From NCBI GenBank assembly GCA_029204225.1, contig CM055104.1, positions 24,007,285 to 24,071,284 on the forward strand: a stretch of 64,000 nt of DNA, in the 5' to 3' direction. The translations under genes were made by a program, and so were the position numbers. The notes under the pieces were generated by a model. That model was given only the letters and a program-made list of their open reading frames with translations, was not told where the DNA came from and made no database searches. This stretch comes from Diphasiastrum complanatum. Its lineage: Eukaryota > Streptophyta > Lycopodiopsida > Lycopodiales > Lycopodiaceae. Within the stretch, counting starts at the first letter, position 1. Each line of letters opens with the position of its first letter. Below are positions 11,100 to 23,436 of the stretch, piece after piece.

Positions 11100-12560
11100 A
11101 AAGCTAATGGAGATCAAGGGAACATTTCTCAAGAGGAAGAAGATGAGGATGGATTCAACACATCCTTAATGGTTGCATCTATACCAACTTCAAGTCAAGA
11201 CACATGGTGGATAGATAGTGGGGCTAGTTCCCACATGTCTTTTAACAAGCATTATTTTTCTACTCTTCTATCTTGTATTGACTCTAAGAAGTCAATTTAC
11301 ACTGCTTGTGATCAAGCATGCAAGATAGATGGCATAGGATCTATACCTCTTTGCTTAGCTTAGGCACATTTAAAAGGATAGATCTAGATAATGTTTTGTA
11401 TGTTCCTACCATTTCAAGAAACTTGCTTAGTGTAGGACAATTAATGGACAATGGACTAGATGTACATTTCAAGAATGGAGTTTGTTCCATCTTGAAAAAT
11501 GATAAGTGCATAGCTAGTGGCATTAAGCAAGGTAGACTTTTCAAGTTGGATGCTAATGTTGCAAGTGAAAGTGTGAACTTGTCTAGGGAGGAGCTATCTC
11601 AAGTGGAGCTATGGCATAAGAGATTAGTCCATCCTAATCTTCAATCTATGGAAGCAAGGAACTAGCTCTCGGCCTACCAAGAGCCTTCAAGAAGTGTGGA
11701 AAGATGTGTGAGGCATGTGGCCTTGAAAAGTCACACAAATCTTCTTACAAGAGATCTTCATCAAGATCTACCTCTCCCTTGGATCTCGTACATTTTGATG
11801 TACATAGTTTTTCACATGCAAGTAATGGAGGTGCTTCGATGTATGTAACTTTTATAGATGATTGTACTAGATTCACATGGATTGAGTTACTATCAAAGAA
11901 AAGTCTTGTTTATGAAGCTTTCATTAAGTTGAAGTCTCTAGTAGAGAAACAACTTAGTACTTCCATCAAAGCACTAAGATGTGATAATGGAGGAGAGTAC
12001 ACCTCCAGTAAAATGAAATACTTTTGTGAAATCAATGGCATTAAGTTGCAATACACTTGTTCCTACACCCCCCAACAAAATGGGGTGACCGAGAGGAAAA
12101 ATAGGAGTCTATGTGAGTGTGCAAAGTCTTTAAGACTTGATGCATTACTTCCCATCTCATTTTGGGGAGAAACTATAACATGTGCTAATTACTTGTGTAA
12201 TAGACTTCCTAGTAGTGCTATAGATGGGATCTCACCTTATCAAGCCTTGTTTGATAAGAAACCCAATGTAAAAGATTTTAAGATCTTTGGATGTATTTGT
12301 TATGTTCACATCCCTTTGGAGACTAGAAGGAAACAAGATGCTACCTCCTTCAAAGGGATCTTTGTTGGCTATGGAGAAAATAGCAAGGGCTATAGGATAT
12401 ATGATCCTATATCCAAGAAAGTAAAGGTAAGCAGGGATGTACTTTTTGATGAGTCACAATTTGCTAAGAGCTTGTCAAATGGATCTAACCCATTGTGCAT
12501 TGAAGATCTTGACAAACCCGAGGATGGAGACATGGATCCAAGTCAAAAGGGGCCGAGAAG
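11100..12560 (+). pseudogene. Copia element 1 protease and integrase
   Basis: The aspartic protease is visible as WWIDSGASSHMS (about 11203-11240), with the catalytic D-S-G triad intact. A stop at 11361-11363 and a frame change follow. The pre-integrase region reads LWHKRLVHPNL with a Cys pair in CEACGLEK (from 11704). In the integrase core the first catalytic Asp sits in LVHFDVHSF and the second in CDNGGEY (about 11980). The Glu is in PQQNGVTERKNR (about 12070). These give the D, D, E set. Two frame breaks, near 11320-11365 and 11665-11704, separate it from gag and from the rest of pol. Confidence 0.9.
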
Positions 12561-14218
12561 ATCATCAAGAAGCAAGGCCGAGCCCTCAAGGCTCACTTAT
12601 GTGGACAAGGGAAAGCAAAAGGAAGACTCTACACCTTCTACCTCTTACTCCTTATCTACATTGCTTGAAGAACCATCATATTTTGAAGAAGCATATAAAT
12701 CTAAAGTTTGGAGAGATGCAATGCAAGTAGAGTATGATGCATTAGAAGAAAATCATACTTGGAATCTTGTAAATCTTCCAAGAGAGAAGAAACCACTTGC
12801 ATGTAAGTGGATTTATAGAATAAAGTACGATCAAGATGGATCTATTAGTAAGTACAAATCTAGGCTTGTTGCTAAGGGATTTCTTCAAATAAAAGGATTG
12901 GATCATGAAGAAACATTTGCACCTGTAGCTAAGCTTGTAACTATTAGATTAATCATTTGCATTGCTACTTTGTTCAAGTGGTATCTCTACCAAATGGATG
13001 TGACAAATGCATTCTTGAATGTCTTCTTAGAAGAGGAAATCTACATGATGGAACCTGAGGGCTTCATCAAGGTTGGTGAGGAGCAAAAGGTGTGCTACTT
13101 AAGGAAGAGCCTATATGGCTTCAAGCAAGCACCTAGAGCTTGGTACTCTAGGTTGCATGATTTTCTCTATTCTCTTGGCTTTGTACTAGGTGCTTATGAA
13201 CCTTCTTTATATTTCAAATGTAATGAAGGAATGATCATCATTTTGGTACTTTATGTTGATGACATAATTTTGATAGGAAATGATGATGAAGGTATAAGCA
13301 AAGTAAAAGTTGATTTATCTAGTGAGTTCAAGATGGTAGATCTATGCTTCCTAAAGTTTATACTTGGGATAGAAGTGTCTAGAAGTAGCAATTGTACTTT
13401 CATAAGTCAATCTAAGTATGCCATTCTTGAAAGATTTGGTATAAAAGATTGTAAGGTGGTTGACACCCCTATGGAGCATGTTGTGAAAGCAACTAATGAA
13501 GGTGATGAAGCATCCTTTGAGGACATCCCCTCTTTAGAAAGCTTATAGGCTCTCTAATCTATTTGACCATCACTAGACTTGACTTAAGTTTTTGTGTAAG
13601 TAAGTTGAGTCAAATTATGCAAGCTCCTTTAGTTCATCATTGGAAAAGTGCCAAGAGAGTACTTAGATATGTTTCTAGTACTAGATTTTTTGGCATACTT
13701 TATGAAGGATCTAACTTGCACTTGAGAGCCTACTCGGATTCAGATTTTGCTAGTGACAAGATGGATAGGAAGTCCATTAGTGCATTTGCAACATTTCTTT
13801 GTGGAGGAGTAATATCTTGGCTTTTCAAAAAGCAAGATACAATCTCACTATCTTCTTGTGAAGCCGAGTACAAGGCATTGACTTCAACAACCAAAGAGCT
13901 CCTATGGCTAAGAAGACTCTTGATGGAGCTACATGTGCTAGAGGTCAAGGAGATCCCTTACATATTTTGTGAAAATCAAGCTTCTCAACAAATTGCTTCA
14001 AATCCTATCTTCCATGCTAGAACAAAGCATATTGAGATAGCTCATCACTTTGTGAGGGAGAAGGTACAATCCAAGGAGGTGCAACTACATCATGTACCAT
14101 CATCCAAATGCATAGCTGATATCTTAACCAAGCCACTGTCCAAAGATCCATTTAAGATATGCTCTTGTAATTGTAGATATATGTACATTAGATTTTCCAA
14201 GTTAGAAGTGAGGAGGAG
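12561..14218 (+). pseudogene. Copia element 1 reverse transcriptase and RNase H
   Basis: The RT runs from about 12690 to 13548. Landmarks are CKWIYRIKYDQDGS, YLYQMDVTNAFLN (catalytic Asp), KSLYGFKQAPRAWY and the LYVDDIILIG box (about 13247-13277) with both catalytic Asp present. A frame break at about 13548-13563 separates RNase H. RNase H contains YSDSDFASD, SSCEAEYKAL and a C-terminal LTKPLSKDPF. The frame then runs on toward the 3' LTR. The copia order (integrase before RT) is clear. Confidence 0.92.
14206..14218 (+). other. Polypurine tract of copia element 1
   Basis: A purine-rich tract ending AGGAGGAG directly abuts the 3' LTR start TGTTG, as expected for the plus-strand primer. Confidence 0.8.
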
Positions 14219-15081
14219 TGTTGAAAATTATCACTTCTCACTTGACATTGGTTATTGTAAATATTGATCAAACATTAGAATAATGTTGATGATCTGATTT
14301 CACACGTGTGGAGCCTGTTCCCATGTGTGAAAGGATGTACTTTTCATACTTGTATATATCTAAATTGATTTTGTATCAATTTAGTTAGTGTGAACATGAT
14401 ATGACTAGTTTTTTAGTCAAGTTGACTAGCCACCTAGAAATTAGCTTTTCCTTGCATGTGCATGAGTAAATGCTCCCACATGGCAAGTGGATGTTCACAC
14501 GTGTGTATAGAATACTAGAAGATAAGAGTTGACTATTTTCCTTAGATCCTATTTTGTAGGGAATATTCCTATATTCTAGGAGACTAGCTTTTTGGATTTT
14601 AGCCATATTCTAGAGGGTCAACTTTGGATAAGGATCAAGGATGGATCAAATGGATAGATCTAAGTGATGTGGCACTCTTCACACGTGTGAAGACCTGCTG
14701 GACTGTACCAGACTCGTGGATGTACTTGATCCATAAAAGAATCATCATTTTGCTAAGCAGATTGATGAGACTTTTGCATTCTACACTTTTGTGAGGTTTC
14801 TAGTCATTTGTCTTGTGATTTCTATGAATGATTGCTATCTAGGATTAATGTACTTGTTGTTTCAGGTGCAGGTCGTACTGTGGACAGTACTCCACACGTG
14901 TGAGGCCAATCTCACTAATTTGTGATGTGTTGATCTATTGCTCTTGCTTAAATCCAAGTGTAGTGAATCTAGATCAAGATCTAATGTGTAGAACTTGATA
15001 GATCCATTGATTAAGCAACCATTAACTCTCTATGATTGTAAAGTACAATCATTATTGTCCTAAAAACTGTAAAATTTATCA
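14219..15081 (+). repeat. 3' LTR of copia element 1
   Basis: 863 bp, TGTTGAAAATT...TTATCA. It holds four full copies of the palindrome CACACGTGTG (14301-14310, 14496-14505, 14680-14689, 14893-14902), plus a decayed copy (CCATGTGTG) near 14321. Each contains CACGTG, the G-box core bound by plant bZIP and bHLH factors. The middle 433 bp are absent from the 5' LTR. Confidence 0.93.
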
Positions 15082-15086
15082 AACAA

Positions 15087-18062
15087 TATTTGACAACACC
15101 TCCAAAAGGATGCCATCAAGATGAGCTCATGGGCTATACACTAGAACAAAATGTCATAGTAGAAGGGGATAATCAAACCATCATTAGAGTAAAAAGCATG
15201 TTGCACTAAAAAGTATTGACTATTGTTAGGGTTGACTATGGTTTGTTCATGGGCACTTATAGGCACCTACGATTGCCTTGATTTACATATGGGTGCTTAA
15301 TCATCAAAAGTAAAATAAACACCAGATCTTCTACTACAAGATTGTTCTTCATACCCATCATGAATTAGTTAGTCCTTGGATTTACCAATGGATCATGAAA
15401 AATAGATGACTAGTTACATTTTCCTATTAAAAATAGTCTGATTGTGTAGATGATGAGACAAAGGAGAGACAAAAGGAGAGATATGTGTACATGATAGAGG
15501 GTTAGGGACACACATATCATCACCACATCGACACAAACATTGTGTCTCGTGGTAGCATCTTTTGGATTTTTCTCTTTTTTGCTATTTGGAATTCTTATCG
15601 TTTCTACATCATACTCATGTATAAGAGAAGTAGTCTCTTACAATTTTGATTCAATAACAATTCTCTCATAATTCTTATGTAATGTCTCGAATGCTTAATT
15701 GGGCTACTTTGTTTTCATATAATTGATTCTTTGTCATGTCTAAGCGCTCTAATAGATAGGTTGATTGTTTGCGTTTTTTGTTTTTGGCCAGAAATATTTG
15801 ATACATGTTTGATAATATTTTCAAATATATAATTCATAAACCATTTGTTTTATACTCCTTATGAAAACTCGTGAAAAGTTTTTTTTGCTTTAAACTCCTT
15901 AGGAAAACTTCGATCTACTCATTACAAAACACTTTATGTTCACATAACAATCACACTATATATATTGTCATTAAGACTCATGATCATCTAATAATCATCA
16001 AGCCTAATTTTGTTTCAATATCATTTGAGACATGAAGCCTACTTAAAAAGGTATATCTTTTAGTTGTGTAAGACTTACGAAGTACCGGTCCCCATACCAC
16101 CAATACAATACCTTCTCTTATCCTTCTATGGCTAAACTAAATCGGGACCTAGACATAGGAGACACTAATATATATCATACTATTAGCCTTAGATCTCCAC
16201 TGAGTCTAACGGACGTATATCTAAGTCCCTTTACGCTATGTCTTTTATAGGTGCTTATGTGATGGAGTCTTCATGCACAATTATGATATTTTTTGCCCTA
16301 AGATAAATTTGTATCTTGCAATCTCTAGCGCTATTGTAACTATCTATCTCTCATCTATTTACATGCAAATTTTAAACTCCCATAAGCACAAACAACTATG
16401 ATTCAAAGCCATTGTAGCTAATTTGAATGATAGATGCATGCCATGTTTTGGAATGTGTTACACAATCCAAAAGACTTGATTTCGGTCTCTTGATTCATTC
16501 TCTTTTGTAGGTTTTTAATTTTAAAAAACTAAAATTCACAACAAGATAAAAAAATTGTTCCAGACAACAAAATGTTGCTTGGAATGCTCATGTTTTGGAA
16601 CAACTGTTCTAAAATGTAGATGCACCTGTTCTAAAATGTAGATGCAACAAATCATGGCCTATTGCATCCATGATTTGAATCTATTCTAAATTTAAATAGA
16701 AAATTTTGAAAAAACAAATTGTGATGAACTAATCTTCCTTTTCAAAAAAAATGGAGTCCTCATCTGAGTGCTAGGCTGTTGAAAATTGTGCACATTGAAT
16801 ATGCTTGATGAAAGTCATCTACAAAATATTTGTAGGTGACTAGAATTTTCACAAGTCTAGAGTATCCTCCTCTATATTAGCCATCTCTCATTTGTATCTA
16901 TATTTATCATGGTGTAGATGTTTAACATAACCTAACATGTTTTCATAAGCAAGATTCAAAAAATTGACAACTTGTGAATTTTGTTCCAATCGATTTATAT
17001 ATATTTTATTTAATTTAGTTTTTTTTGAATATTTTGACAAACTATGATACATTCTCGTACTAGAAGCTTAATCATTAGGAATAGCAATCATCTTCGAGTT
17101 GTGTATATAATTTATGCCGTAGACTTAAAGCCTAAAACTGATTTAATTCAAATCAATATTTGATGACACTTCTCCCATCTTTATGAATTTTGTTTCATGA
17201 TAGGTTAGAATATCTCTCATTTTGGAGTGTGTTTGCATCTCGCACTGCCCTAATCTCAGATGTAAGCAAATTAAAGTGTACCATACAATTGACCACCATT
17301 TCTATTTCACTTTACCTTTTCAAATATTAGCTTGATAATCACTACTATCACTCATGCTTGTCACATTTTCCTTTGAATGTATGGTAAGTTTCGCTTCAAG
17401 TTCTTTTGGCATTCTCTTGCTTTAAGGACTCCACTAAATCGGCACTCCGAGTTATCTTAGTGTAGGATAGAATGGCCCAAATCCATTGATTTTAGTTCCA
17501 TGAAGTAAATTGAGATCAAAATAACAATGTGCCATATTGAGATTGCAACCTCTCTTGGAAAATTAACGAGCGACAATGTAAACATGCAGCTTTCAATGAG
17601 TTGTATGTTATTGATGACCCTCACCACGATAGTACAATGCTCCACTATGCAATTGAATATTCTTAACTAATCAATCTAGTCAATCAAACTCACATTGACA
17701 ATTAGCTCACAATCATTCAAGTATATCACAAATCAAGTCAAATATAAACTCGTGCACATCTTCTTATCAAATATATCAATATGCCATACAAAGTCAAAGT
17801 ACTACCATGCATGAGAAAAATGTGCTACTAGCTTAGGCCACTTGATTTTCATATGAGGACAATTTGCATATTCTTTAGGGATCCTTTATGTATTCATACC
17901 CGATGCCTACTCTCATGTATTCGTACCCGTCCTACCTCTCGACACTAAGTACTTTTTTATGCTTAGTTGGTGTCTCAAGTGATGGCGAGCCCAACGTAAG
18001 CTTGATTTGAGTTTCTAGTAGAGTACTTTACTCTCTTTTGTGTTATTATCTCTCAAGTTAAT
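15087..18062. other. AT-rich intergenic DNA without recognised features
   Basis: No coding motifs, LTR boundaries or tandem arrays were recognised. Two copies of the phrase CTGTTCTAAAATGTAGATGCA sit side by side at about 16600-16645, a short local duplication. Confidence 0.5.
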
Positions 18063-19021
18063 CCACGTATCATAGTTGCAGCGAATTGCAATTTGTTGGG
18101 TCCGCGATTTGTGAATCACGATTCGTTGCACAGAATCGTTGATAGAATCATGGAAAAAAAAATCTAGATTTAAGGATTTTCGGCCTCCTCGCGGGCAGAA
18201 TTGCGCTACTAGAGGAGGCGACAATTTTTTTGTGAAGCTACAAGCATCAGATCTTTGCATGTGGATAAGCAACATGCATGTACTCGACGGTGCGGAGGTG
18301 GCATACACGGTGCTAGGGGGATTTGAGCTTCATGGAGAGCGAATCGATCGGTTTTTGATATTTGGTAAGTGTAGGCTTGATTTTTTGCAAGTGTTGACAT
18401 TGAGCTGTAGGCAACCAAATCGAGCGTAGTTTGGCTCTAGATCACCTTTCTTCATGCCCACGGTGATTCCGACGGTGTCAAGTTTCAGCCGTTATAGCAC
18501 GCCTAGCGAGATTTGACACCACATGCCAAATGCTTGTGTATTTTTGCCATTTTCACAAAATGACTTGTGGGCAACCGATTCAGGTGATGTTTGAGCCTAG
18601 AATGCATTTTCACATGCATGCAAAGACTCTTGTGATCTCCGTCCCACCCGTCTACGTCCGTATCACAAATTTCAATTTCCATGCCATAATTCCATGTTTT
18701 TTAGGGTTTAGGCATGGAGCATCATGCAAGCATCTGCCAAGGGGGTGGTTTAGGCCTACACTACACTCCTTTACACCTGCACGAACTCCCATGCTAATGT
18801 CAATCGTCTGTTATCGCTCATACTGAAATAATTCTATCCCACGTCCTAATCTCGTGTTTTGTGGCACTTGCTATGATGTGTGAATTTGAATCATTGTGAT
18901 GTATGCTCTGATATTTTGAGCTCTATTTGAGCTCAGTAATGTTGCTCAATGCAGTGTATTTTTTTCTACTGAATGTTTGCTTGCCTATTTTTGTTTTCAG
19001 GTTTGATCTCGTGTTGATACG

Positions 19022-20757
19022 ATGCCAGTGTGGGCCCGAGGCCTTTGGGCCGAGGTTGAGCTTACCGACGGGGATGTGGCTACACACCATGGCTCAGGGA
19101 CCCGTAGATGGACATGCTTGCATTGTGGTGGTCACTTTATTGGATCACTCACCAAGGTAAGGGCTTAGTTGCTGCGGTTCAGAGGGCCAGATGGGCGGGG
19201 ATTGGGCATATCTGATTGCCCCAGGATTTCTGATGAGGATTTGCAGATGTTGTCCATCATGTACGGGCCCAATACTGCATCACAGGGTTCTAGACAGGAA
19301 TAGGTAATAGGAGCAGCTACAGGCAGGCAGGGAGGGCCTACCACGGTTTTAGGGCCAAGTACATCATGGGCAGGGCATGGTACAAGTGTAGGGCCTAGTA
19401 CATCACTGGTTGGGAATGGTACAAGTGCAGGGTCTAGTACATCACGGGCTGGGCATGGTACAGGTGCAGTGCCTAGTACATCACGGACAGAGCATGGTAC
19501 AGGTGCAGGGCCTGGTACAGCACCTTCAGTTCCATCTGCAGTAGCAAGGTCTGGTTTAGAGGCACGAGCATCAGATGAGCATGTTGGTTCAGCGGCAGCA
19601 GGTCCTTCTCATCCCCACTCTTCGACAGGAGATGCACCACATGCTTCGGCAGGTGCTGCTAGAGAGAGTGACACACCCACAGATCAGCCATCCATTGGGC
19701 ATGCTAGACCACGAGCACCACGTATACAGCAGAGAGGGGTTAGGCCCAGACAACAAACCCTTGATTGATGCGGGTGGCAAAGAGAGCAACAGTCCCGATG
19801 CATTCGACTTGATGCCCAGTTAATTTACGAGTTCGGCATTCCTTTTGACGTTGCTGACACTTGGGTGTTCAGAGAGTTCTACGCATAGATGGCGACCGTG
19901 GATGCTACATGGACACTTCCCAAGCGAGAGGCACTGCGAGGCAGGTTGCTTTGTCAGGAGAAGGAGACCATCACGCGGGAAGTTCCATTCGTTCAGTTTG
20001 GCAGGAGTAAGTACTTTGTCTTTATTATCTCTTTGCATGTGTTTAGGGTTTACTGGTGGCGCAGTTTTTGCATGTGGCTAATGGGTGCTTTGTGGTAGGC
20101 ATGGATGCATGATATTGAGTGATGGATGGATGTTCGTCGGCGATCTGTCATCAATATCTTGGTTTGTTACCTACTTGGCACAATATTCCTACGTGGCGTG
20201 GATACCACTCGAGGTGGTGAAGCCATCACAGCCGACTTTATATGGGAGCATGTCAGAGATGTTATTGTTGACATCAGGGAGGTTGTCACTGACAACACTT
20301 TGAACTGCAAGCAGATGGGCGAGATTATGATGAGGGAGCACCCCAACATTGTGTGGACACCTTGTGCTGCACATTTCATAGACTTGCTCATGCATGACTT
20401 GTGTGCGCTTCCACGAATCAGAGAGGTATAGTTTTTTCCACTTGCTATGCTTTCTTCCTTCGATGCTGCTAACCACATCTCAACTACTGTCTAAACTTTT
20501 TACTGGATGTCTGTGTTGCAGGTTACTTCTACGGCCATGCGCCTGGTCACTTTTGTCACTAGGAAGAGGCATGTGCTGGCCTTATTCCACACCTTCTCGA
20601 CCCAAAACCTAAAGAGGCCAGTACCCACATGCTTTTCGTTTTACTTCTTGCTGCTATTGCGATTGGTAGTGGTGAAGGATGCATTATTGCGGCAGATGGT
20701 TTTCAGCGAGGCCTTCGAGGACTTTAGAGACATCGCACATGCGGCATTTTTCCGGTC
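19022..20757 (+). pseudogene. hAT transposase, N-terminal and core exons
   Basis: ATG 19022 follows a likely acceptor (TTTTCAG, 18994-19000). A BED finger comes first (VWARGLWAEVEL, then WTCLHCGGHFIGSLTKVRA). A low-complexity linker with 13-residue repeats follows, then LIYEFGIPFDVADTWVFREF. After a probable intron (about 20008-20094) comes HGCMILSDGW, a frameshift near 20129, then RRRSVINILVCYLLGTIFLR, VVTDN and WTPCAAHFIDLL, the DUF659/hAT core. An intron with good GT-AG ends lies at 20426-20521, then FVTRKRHVLALFH. Four nonsense codons occur in one frame between 19022 and 20006, some explicable as C-to-T changes. The hAT homology ends where the copia begins. Confidence 0.87.
19351..19520 (+). 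repeat. 39-bp tandem repeat encoding a 13-residue unit
   Basis: Unit starts are at 19351, 19390, 19429, 19468 and 19507, exactly 39 bp apart. The repeat keeps the transposase frame and encodes variants of GPSTSxxGHGTSA. It lies between the BED finger and the catalytic core. Confidence 0.9.
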
Positions 20758-23436
20758 CAAACTTTAAGTACAAAAAGCTTTGATCTAAACTTATCAAACT
20801 TTTCTCCAGTAAGTGGCTTAGTGAAAATATCAGCTAGTTGTTCTTCTGTGCTACAATGAACAACATGAATTTCACGACTCAACAGCCTCTCACGTATAAA
20901 GTGATACTGAATCTCAATGTGTTTAGTTTTCGCATGGAACACTGGACTCTTTGCTAGTTGAATGCCACTCTGACTGTCGCTATGTAAAGTTGTGGGATTT
21001 TTCTGCTTCATGCCAATTTCTTCCAAGATTTGTCTTAATCATATAGCTTCCTGTGCTGCACTACACATTGCCTTATACTCTGCTTCTGTGGTGGAAAGAG
21101 CAATTGTACTTTGCTTCTTACTAGACCAGGAAAAGCAACTACCACAAAACTGGAATACATACCCTGTGGTGGATCTACGATCATCATAGTCACCTCCCCA
21201 ATCCGCATCCACATAGCCACACAACTAAGGTAAACCATCATGCTTCCTGTAAATCAAGCCATACTCTGAAGTGCCTTTCACATAATGCAAAATGTGTTTA
21301 GCTGCCTTCCAATGCGTTTCCGTAGGTGCTGCCATAAACTGACTTACAATGCCAACAACATAGCATATATCTGGTCTAGTCGTGGTAAGGTAAATCAAGC
21401 TTCCTACTAACTGTCTATACAACGTAGCATCAAATGACTGTGACTCATCAAGCTTAGAAAGCCTTTTACGTGGTTCAATAGGAGTGTTTACTGGTTTGCA
21501 ATCCTGTAACCTAAACCTGTGTAGCAACTCTTTGACATACTTCACCTGTGTTAAACCCACTTCATGTCCTTTTTGCCACACTTCTCCTCCAAGGCAGTCA
21601 TGCATCAGGCTGAGATCTGTCATCTCAAATTGTTCCATGAGGTCTTTCTTGATCATGTCTATCATCTCTTGATTATTTCCCGTAATAATCACGTCATCAA
21701 CATAAAGAGCAATCAAAGAAACCATACCATCAAAGCATAAGACATATAGATTTGGATCAGAATGTGTTCTCACCATCCCCTTTGAATGAAAGTAGGCATC
21801 AATCCTGCTATACCACGCACGTGGTGCTTGTTTAAGACCATAAAGCGCTTTCTTCAAGCGACATACTTTATTTTCCTGTCCCTTCGCTACAAAGCCTTCA
21901 GGTTGATCCATGAACACTTCTTCTTCTAATTCACCATTTAGAAAAGCAGATTTTACATCCATCTGATGCAAAGGCCAACCAAAATGTGAAGCTAAAGCGA
22001 CAAGTAGACGTAGGGTATTCCACTTACAAACCGGCGGACAGGTCTCCTCATAGTCGATGCCTTTATTTTGTGCGTACCCTTTGATCACCAATCTTGCCTT
22101 GTACTTTGCTATACTTCCATCTGCATGTTACTTAGTCCTGTATACTCATTTGCAACCAATGGGTTTCTTGCCAACTGGTGGTTCTACTAAGTCCCATGTG
22201 CTATGCTTAGCAATTGACTCCATCTCCTCTCCCATGGCCTTGACCCAAATGTCATCATCCTTCGCTTCACCATAAGTCGAAGGTTCTTTGCTTTGAATAA
22301 TGCTAGATAAGAGAGCATAATTGCTTCATACCTTTTAGGTTGAGTCTTCTCTCTTGTTGATCTTCGTAGCTCTCCCTGGTTAGATGATCCTAGAAAGTCA
22401 TCTATGTCGCGGCTCTCCAACAATCTCTCAAACCACTTAGGGAGCTTCCTGTCAGGTGATCGGCTTCCTGGTGAAAATGTATCCCACAGTACATCCTTCT
22501 CCTTGCGTTTGTCACCTGCAACTTCAATCCTTCTTGCACCAAAAGGTTTGTCCCTACCTCTCCAACCTGTCTCTTGAGGTTGAGTAGTAGTATCTTGAGA
22601 TGTATCCTCATGTTCATCACTCGAAAGGTCAATGAATGGATCATCATCAAGTGGTTACCATCTTTCCCAATGGATGTGTCTATCTTCTCAGCATCCTCGT
22701 CTTCATACATCTTGGATTCATCAAAGATAACATCATGGCTTATATGGATTTTGTTTTCCACTGGATCAAAACATCTATAGCCCTTCACAGGATCATCATA
22801 TCCTAGGAATATGCACTTGATAGATTTTACATCAACTTTATGTCTCTCTTCTTTAGGAATGTGTACAAAGGCCTTACATCCAAAGATTTGCAAGTGGTTC
22901 ACCTTTGGCTTCTTCTTCGTGAATGCTTCCTCAGGTGTTATCTTTGGTATGGAAATGGTAGGACTTCTATTTTGAAGATAGACTACCGTGCTACATGCTT
23001 CTGACCAAAAATCTTTTGGTAGTTTCATCTCAGCTAGCATAGATCTGGCACTTTCCACAATCGTACGATTCTTGCGCTCAGCTACACCATTGAGAGCAGG
23101 AGTATGAGCTTGCGTAAATTGTCTTTTAATCCCACATTGATCACAAAGATCATTGAAGTCATTAGGCTTGTACTCACCTCCACTATTTGATCTTAGGACT
23201 TTGATCTTCCTACCTGTCTGATTTTTTACCAATGCTTTGAAGCTCTTGAAGTTATCAAATGCATCTTATTTCTTTTTCAAGAAGTAGATCCACAACCTAC
23301 GTGACATATTATCAATAAAGGTCATGAAATAGAAGGCTTTACCTAAGGACATAGTCCTCATAGGCCCGCATAAATCTGTGTGGATTAAATCCAGGATGTT
23401 CTTTGCTCTTGCAACACCCTCTTTATTGAACTTCTC
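20758..23436 (-). pseudogene. Copia element 2 integrase, RT and RNase H
   Basis: The integrase core starts near 23400 (LIHTDLCGPMRT with the first Asp) and breaks at a TAA near 23265. It continues with VLRSNSGGEY, where Asn/Ser replace the usual D/D context of the second catalytic motif, then TPALNGVAERKNR carries the Glu. RT (22091-21225) has GWPLHQMDVKSAFLNGELEE, KKALYGLKQAPRAWY and ALYVDDVIITG, all catalytic residues visible. RNase H (21224-20758) has [21 protein letters not shown] and DIFTKPLTGEKF. Stops occur near 21224 and 22090-22130, with a frame change between integrase and RT. Confidence 0.9.

Larger units (their letters stand above)
9262..15086 (+). mobile_element. Complete Ty1/copia retrotransposon with target duplications
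   Basis: The element body runs 9267-15081 (5,815 bp) and is flanked by a perfect 5-bp direct repeat AACAA (9262-9266 and 15082-15086). LTRs start TGG/TGTTGAAAATT and end TTATCA. A primer-binding site matching initiator tRNA-Met follows the 5' LTR and a purine tract precedes the 3' LTR. Gag, protease, integrase, RT and RNase H lie in the copia order. Counting by eye, the shared LTR parts differ at roughly 11 of 430 positions, so insertion is fairly recent on the scale of this window. A few stops and frameshifts make it non-autonomous as read. Confidence 0.93.

Noticed and set aside
18139-18429. 96-residue open frame near the hAT left end
   Set aside because: Lies before the BED-finger start in the expected leader and has no hAT motif.
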